This document shows, piece after piece, positions 46,880 to 64,000 of a DNA stretch of 64,000 bases (position 1 is the stretch's first letter; each line of letters starts with the position of its first letter). The position numbers were made by a program, and so were the translations under genes. Origin of the DNA: Liolophura sinensis (lineage: Eukaryota; Mollusca; Polyplacophora; Chitonida; Chitonidae); contig NC_088295.1 of assembly GCF_032854445.1 (NCBI RefSeq), positions 32,723,385 through 32,787,384 of the forward strand, written 5' to 3'. The notes under the pieces were generated by a model. The model was given only the letters and a program-made list of their open reading frames with translations, had not been told where the DNA came from and made no database searches.

Positions 46880-46950
46880 CCAGCTTCCAGTGTTCTAAAT
46901 CCAGTCGAATCTGTTGGTGGTTCATTCCCAGCCTCTGTTGAAACCAGTTA
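46880..46950 (-). pseudogene. Decayed FN3 second half-exon
   Basis: Clearly similar to the exon at 1849-1980 (shared GCTTCCAGTGTTCTAAAT and CCAGCCTCTGTTGAA), but truncated and without the full exon. Same orientation as the live genes. No open frame of useful length. Confidence 0.7.
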
Positions 46951-47763
46951 GAATGGGAATATTCAGTCTAAAATTAATATGAGGTCACAATTATGGGTAA
47001 GGGACACTAGAGGTCCTATGGTAGACCACCGACCTTGGACAAATTACTGACAAAGTTTTCTAAGTGTGAAGCACAGATCTGAAAACGTGGTCTTCATTAA
47101 AAAGTTAGTTATAAAGCTGTTTATATATCGTCACAAGGACCCATGAACAAAGAGAATGGGATTGAATGAACCCTCAACTCGTGTTCCTAGTGAAGTAGCT
47201 TACCGTGAGGAGCGGCTATGGTACCAAAGTAGACAGTAGTTTCCCCCAAGCGTATTCACAGAGAAAAGGTTCAGAAAACCCATGCCAAAGGCCGTCGCAG
47301 TCAGGATGTAATTTGACAAAGCTCTGCTTCAGAAAGCCAAGACACAGGGTAGAAGGCTTGACATAGTTTCTGCCGTGCTTTCTTGACATACTCATGGTGG
47401 CGTTGGCTAAATTCATTTAGTGTCTTACAGCGAATTTCAGTTTATAGGTTTGTAGCATGTGTGCCGTCTGGCTGACACATCATTTGCATCCGTTTACCGT
47501 TGCGGCGTCATATGACTAAAGTTAGATTTTACCAGTTATGGTTTTTAACATTCACAGCCTAACATGGTCTGGTTCAAGTGATGTAGACAATTAAAAAAAA
47601 GCAATATAAATCACTTGTATTCTTAGGTGTAATATTACAGGTTATTAAGTTCTAAAAAAATGCTATCATTATGGTCAATAACGTCAAACTTTCTTACAAA
47701 TACCAGTCAAAATCCAACACTGTACATGAAATGTCTTAGTTGACCGTTCCCACCCTCAATGAT

Positions 47764-47853
47764 TTATTTATTTATCTGACTGGTGTTGTACGCCGTACTC
47801 AAGAATATTTCGCTTATACGACGGCGGCCAGCAGTATGGTGGGAGGAAACCCT
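47764..47853 (-). mobile_element. SINE family A, 5'-truncated, with target-site duplication
   Basis: About 90 bp of the 3' part (ACGCCGTACTCAAGAATATT and so on) flanked by a 13-bp direct repeat CACCCTCAATGAT at 47751-47763 and 47854-47866. This is the expected footprint of LINE-driven insertion of a truncated SINE. Confidence 0.88.
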
Positions 47854-48156
47854 CACCCTCAATGATGAATGAAGGACGATATCGTGTCTAATGAGCTCCG
47901 AGTTATATCATGACTCTCACAGTAATCCTCTTCGGGTTGATGGATTCTTTCCACATCGCGGATAATTCCAACACTACAGGCGGAATAAGACTCACAGGAC
48001 ACCAAGAAGAATAAATGAGTGTAAAACTAACGGAGAAATTATTTATTTCTAAAATCGTTAAAACTTTGTTTCCGACTTTCTCCTTGTTATCATATATACA
48101 GTACACATATAGTTGTAAAAGTGTATTTGCGATCCTTAATTACTGAACTAACTTAC

Positions 48157-48246
48157 CAGCGATAACCAGCCGTCTGTGAGAATCTGCACGATTCTCTTCT
48201 AAATCCATCAGTCAGTGTGTAGTTTGTAGGACCAGAGTAAGGTTCT
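48157..48246 (-). pseudogene. Decayed FN3 first half-exon
   Basis: Similar to 5399-5560 and its array copies, with the same donor environment (plus-strand ACTTACCAGCGATA at 48151) and the GTGTAGTTTGTAGGACCAG segment. Cut by a SINE at 48248. Order and orientation relative to the 46.88-kb remnant match 5399 to 1849, so both derive from one dead gene copy. Confidence 0.72.
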
Positions 48247-48247
48247 C

Positions 48248-48456
48248 AGTGAGTGAGTGAGTGAGAGCTTGGGGTTCAACGTCGTACTTAACAAATTTTC
48301 AGTCACATGACGACGAAGGAATCCTTAGAATGCATGTAATGTGCCTCTTTGTGGCAGGACGGATTTCCATCGCTCTTTTATCTAGTGCTACTTCAATGAG
48401 ACGCCTTACCGAAGGCAAGTAAGCCGCCCCGCCCGTTAGTGGGGCCGGTCAAGGCA
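48248..48456 (-). mobile_element. SINE family B, truncated, inside a decayed FN3 exon
   Basis: (GAGT)n tail, AACGTCGTACTTAACAAATT and body to GTAAGCCGCCCCGCCCG. Inserted in the FN3 exon remnant at 48157-48246. Confidence 0.78.
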
Positions 48457-48824
48457 CAGGGGGAAAGTCATTGTAGCAAACTACCGTCAAAATAGACCAT
48501 TAAGTACAAGCACGAAAAATAATAAACGAAAACAAATCAACGCAGTTTACTAGCTTTATTTAGGTAAAAGAAGACTTTCAGCGGACCTACCGATACATTA
48601 ACACAAAAACGCAAAAAAGCAAATATCAAAACCACATACATTATAGAACAAGTCTAAAAACATGTAAGGTTGAATTGACATGACCATGTAACAAAGCCAT
48701 CTCGGATTTGCCAGTTAAAAGTTTACATTTTGTCATTCTTATGAACTCTGCACTGATATGATTTTTCAAAATGGTGGAATACGTCGAAAACTACAGGGGG
48801 GCAAAATTAACATTTAATCTCTGA

Positions 48825-49395
48825 CTCTTTATCGATATCGTTAATTTATTTACCAATATCGATAAATCATTTATCGACATCGATAAATAGATTAGCGATA
48901 TCGACATAAAGTGTTCCCTGCTGGTTTCAGTGGAAATGACTGCTCCGTCTATGTTGCTACAAGAGGAAGGCTGAGAAAAATGCATGTATTTGCAATAGTC
49001 GACTAAGGAGAGTCCACGAATTAAGGCAGTAGAATCAAGGCTGTGTCACCTATATCCGTGATCCAATTCAACAGAACCACGGGAAACACGAGTGATGCGG
49101 GTACTCGTGTAATACCTGTACACATTTTGAAAATTTCCTTCGATTTACTCGGTTTAGCAAATTTTTTTAAAATCCGGCTTAATATATTACGAGATTTCAG
49201 GAAGAAGCAATCATTATAAGAAATACTCGTAGGCCTATTTATCGATATCATTAATTCATTTATGAATTGATATGTATTATTCATTTATCGATATCGATAA
49301 ATACCAATAAAATTGTATATTGTTTATTATCGATAAATTGTTTTTTGTTTTATTGACATGAATAATTCCTTTACGAATATAGATATATCGTTTAT
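48825..49395. repeat. AT-rich stretches rich in ATCGATAAAT words
   Basis: TTTATCGATATCGTTAATTT, ACATCGATAAATAG, ATTTATCGATATCGATAAAT and others cluster at 48825-48912 and 49238-49390. The core TATCGATA is palindromic. Nothing coding seen. Confidence 0.6.
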
Positions 49396-49399
49396 TCTG

Positions 49400-50783
49400 C
49401 CCCTCATAGAAAACATGTCGTGCTAATCACGTAATCACGCTTCTGTTAGTTAGATGTTACAAAATATGTAACAAGTAATTTGGTGGATTCCGATTCAGCT
49501 TAAAAGCTGATTCGCCTTTAAGTTTCATTCGAACAATAAATATTTACCAGGGGCGAACTGAGGGCAGTCTTTTTGTGTATTTATACTTCAAACAATTTCT
49601 CTGGTAAACTGTCACAGTGACAACCACACTTTCCAACACCAAACAATAAAATAGCACTGAGAAACATTACATTTAGGAAACAGTGTTCTAAAGAAACAAA
49701 ACAAAGCAAAAACAGTCACTAAACATTATGTAAGGTGATATACAATGATTACATCTATATAATAAAGCATAAAAGATTGAAACAGACTCGGTCAGTTGTA
49801 TGTAACGAGTTTGGGCAAAGTCCGGGTTTTGAGAATATTTGAATATCAATAGGTGTCTTTAAAATTACACAAAAACGAAGAATGCCTTTTCTTCTGCGGA
49901 ACTTCACCTAAAAAAAACCTATCCGAGCGTGCAAAATTTTGTGAACTACCATAAAAGCATTGTTTATAAAACCATATAAATTTATATATTCTTACAAACC
50001 ATTCATTTCTGTAATATTACACGAATGTCTATCGCCACAAAAACTTAGAATATACAGATGCAAAGCAAAACTTCGTCTCAATGGTCACTTGTGTCAAAAT
50101 TTGCGAGCGTATTTAGGATAATGGTCAGAAACTGAAAATATATACAGTAAAAAAGTAAACAAATTTCTAAATGATTTATGGCCAACAGTAACAATTTTTT
50201 TTATCAAAAATGCTAGGCCTACATGTATTATTGATTTTTTCCGATGTGTCAAATAGAATATTTCAATCTGTTCAATGCTATATAAAATAGTTTTCAACCA
50301 TACCGTCGTAACGTTAAAATGTGTAAGAACTGAACGACGGGAGACAACTCCCATTAAAAACTACCAATAAAGCCCTGTTGGAACGTACCTCAATACGATT
50401 TCATTGCTTCTCTCCGTTAGCGCGGGTAGCGATTTCTACCTGCAAAGCTTAGTTTATCTTAAAAATGTAACAAGTTCATTCGTATGAAGTGTGACATTTG
50501 TCATCCAGTCAGAAGGATTACATTTTTCAAAACATGCTTCAGTTAAAAAAAAAAACATGGTTAATTTCAACAATGACACACATGGAGAATAATTATTTGC
50601 GTGTTTGCTTAATTCTAATATCTATGTCAAGAAAAGCATATACAGGTGAAAACCAGCAACCCTTGGCTTAAACGTCGTGTCAAAGACAAAATGAAGTAAA
50701 TCTTAGAATTTTGACCTTTGTTGACGGCATCGGAACCCAACTTAAGCCAACAGGTCGTTTCTTTTGCCTTTGTCACAGAAATA
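49400..50783. other. Downstream flank of the RPTP gene (3' UTR and intergenic)
   Basis: Follows the RPTP stop codon on the minus strand. AT-rich, no open frame of note; the poly(A) site cannot be fixed from sequence alone. Confidence 0.5.
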
Positions 50784-63975
<13,192 letters not shown>

Positions 63976-64000
63976 CTGTGTCAAGGTGAAAACATCGTCG

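Noticed and set aside
47216-47416. 66-codon minus-strand open frame with ordinary composition
   Set aside because: Not recognisable and not linked to the nearby FN3 relics; considered chance.

Overview
This window is animal nuclear DNA, most likely from a lophotrochozoan such as a mollusc or brachiopod. The reasons are genes broken into short exons with GT..AG introns, AT-rich introns full of ACATGTA words, and many copies of two tRNA-derived SINE families of a type common in marine invertebrates. I see no prokaryotic features. All recognisable host coding sequence is on the minus strand, so genes read from high to low coordinates.

Region 50.8-64.0 kb holds the 3' part of a receptor-type protein tyrosine phosphatase (RPTP). 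Fourteen phase-consistent exons encode a juxtamembrane extracellular region, one membrane-spanning helix, a single PTP catalytic domain with [17 protein letters not shown] and Q-loop motifs, and a short tyrosine-containing tail. The 5' part lies beyond the right edge. The intron at 52.7-56.6 kb has collected a Ty3/gypsy pol fragment, a MULE transposase fossil and SINEs.

Region 0.5-27.4 kb holds a second gene on the same strand, made of fibronectin type III (FN3) domains. Three domains are split over two exons and at least five usable ones are single exons, nearly all with phase-1 boundaries. I infer an RPTP-like ectodomain whose membrane and catalytic exons lie beyond the left edge; neither its 5' nor its 3' end is seen. 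Its repeat region (9.7-27.4 kb) shows exon birth and death: a nearly identical 4.0-kb tandem duplication, one FN3 exon with an in-frame stop, one with two compensating frameshifts, one unit whose exon is deleted and one cut to a few bases at a duplication junction. A separate 167-bp array at 4.0-5.56 kb repeats one half-exon with its 5' splice site about nine times.

Region 27.5-50.8 kb has no gene I can recognise. It holds dispersed and tandem repeats, a 2.5-kb minisatellite (35.9-38.4 kb), an (AG)n tract, a long hairpin, a MITE, a solo LTR with target duplication, and two decayed half-exons (46.9 and 48.2 kb) that match exons of the left gene. The locus looks like a tandem cluster of RPTP-type genes with at least one dead member. 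I found no convincing new enzymatic or defence system; the unusual content is the exon-level evolution.
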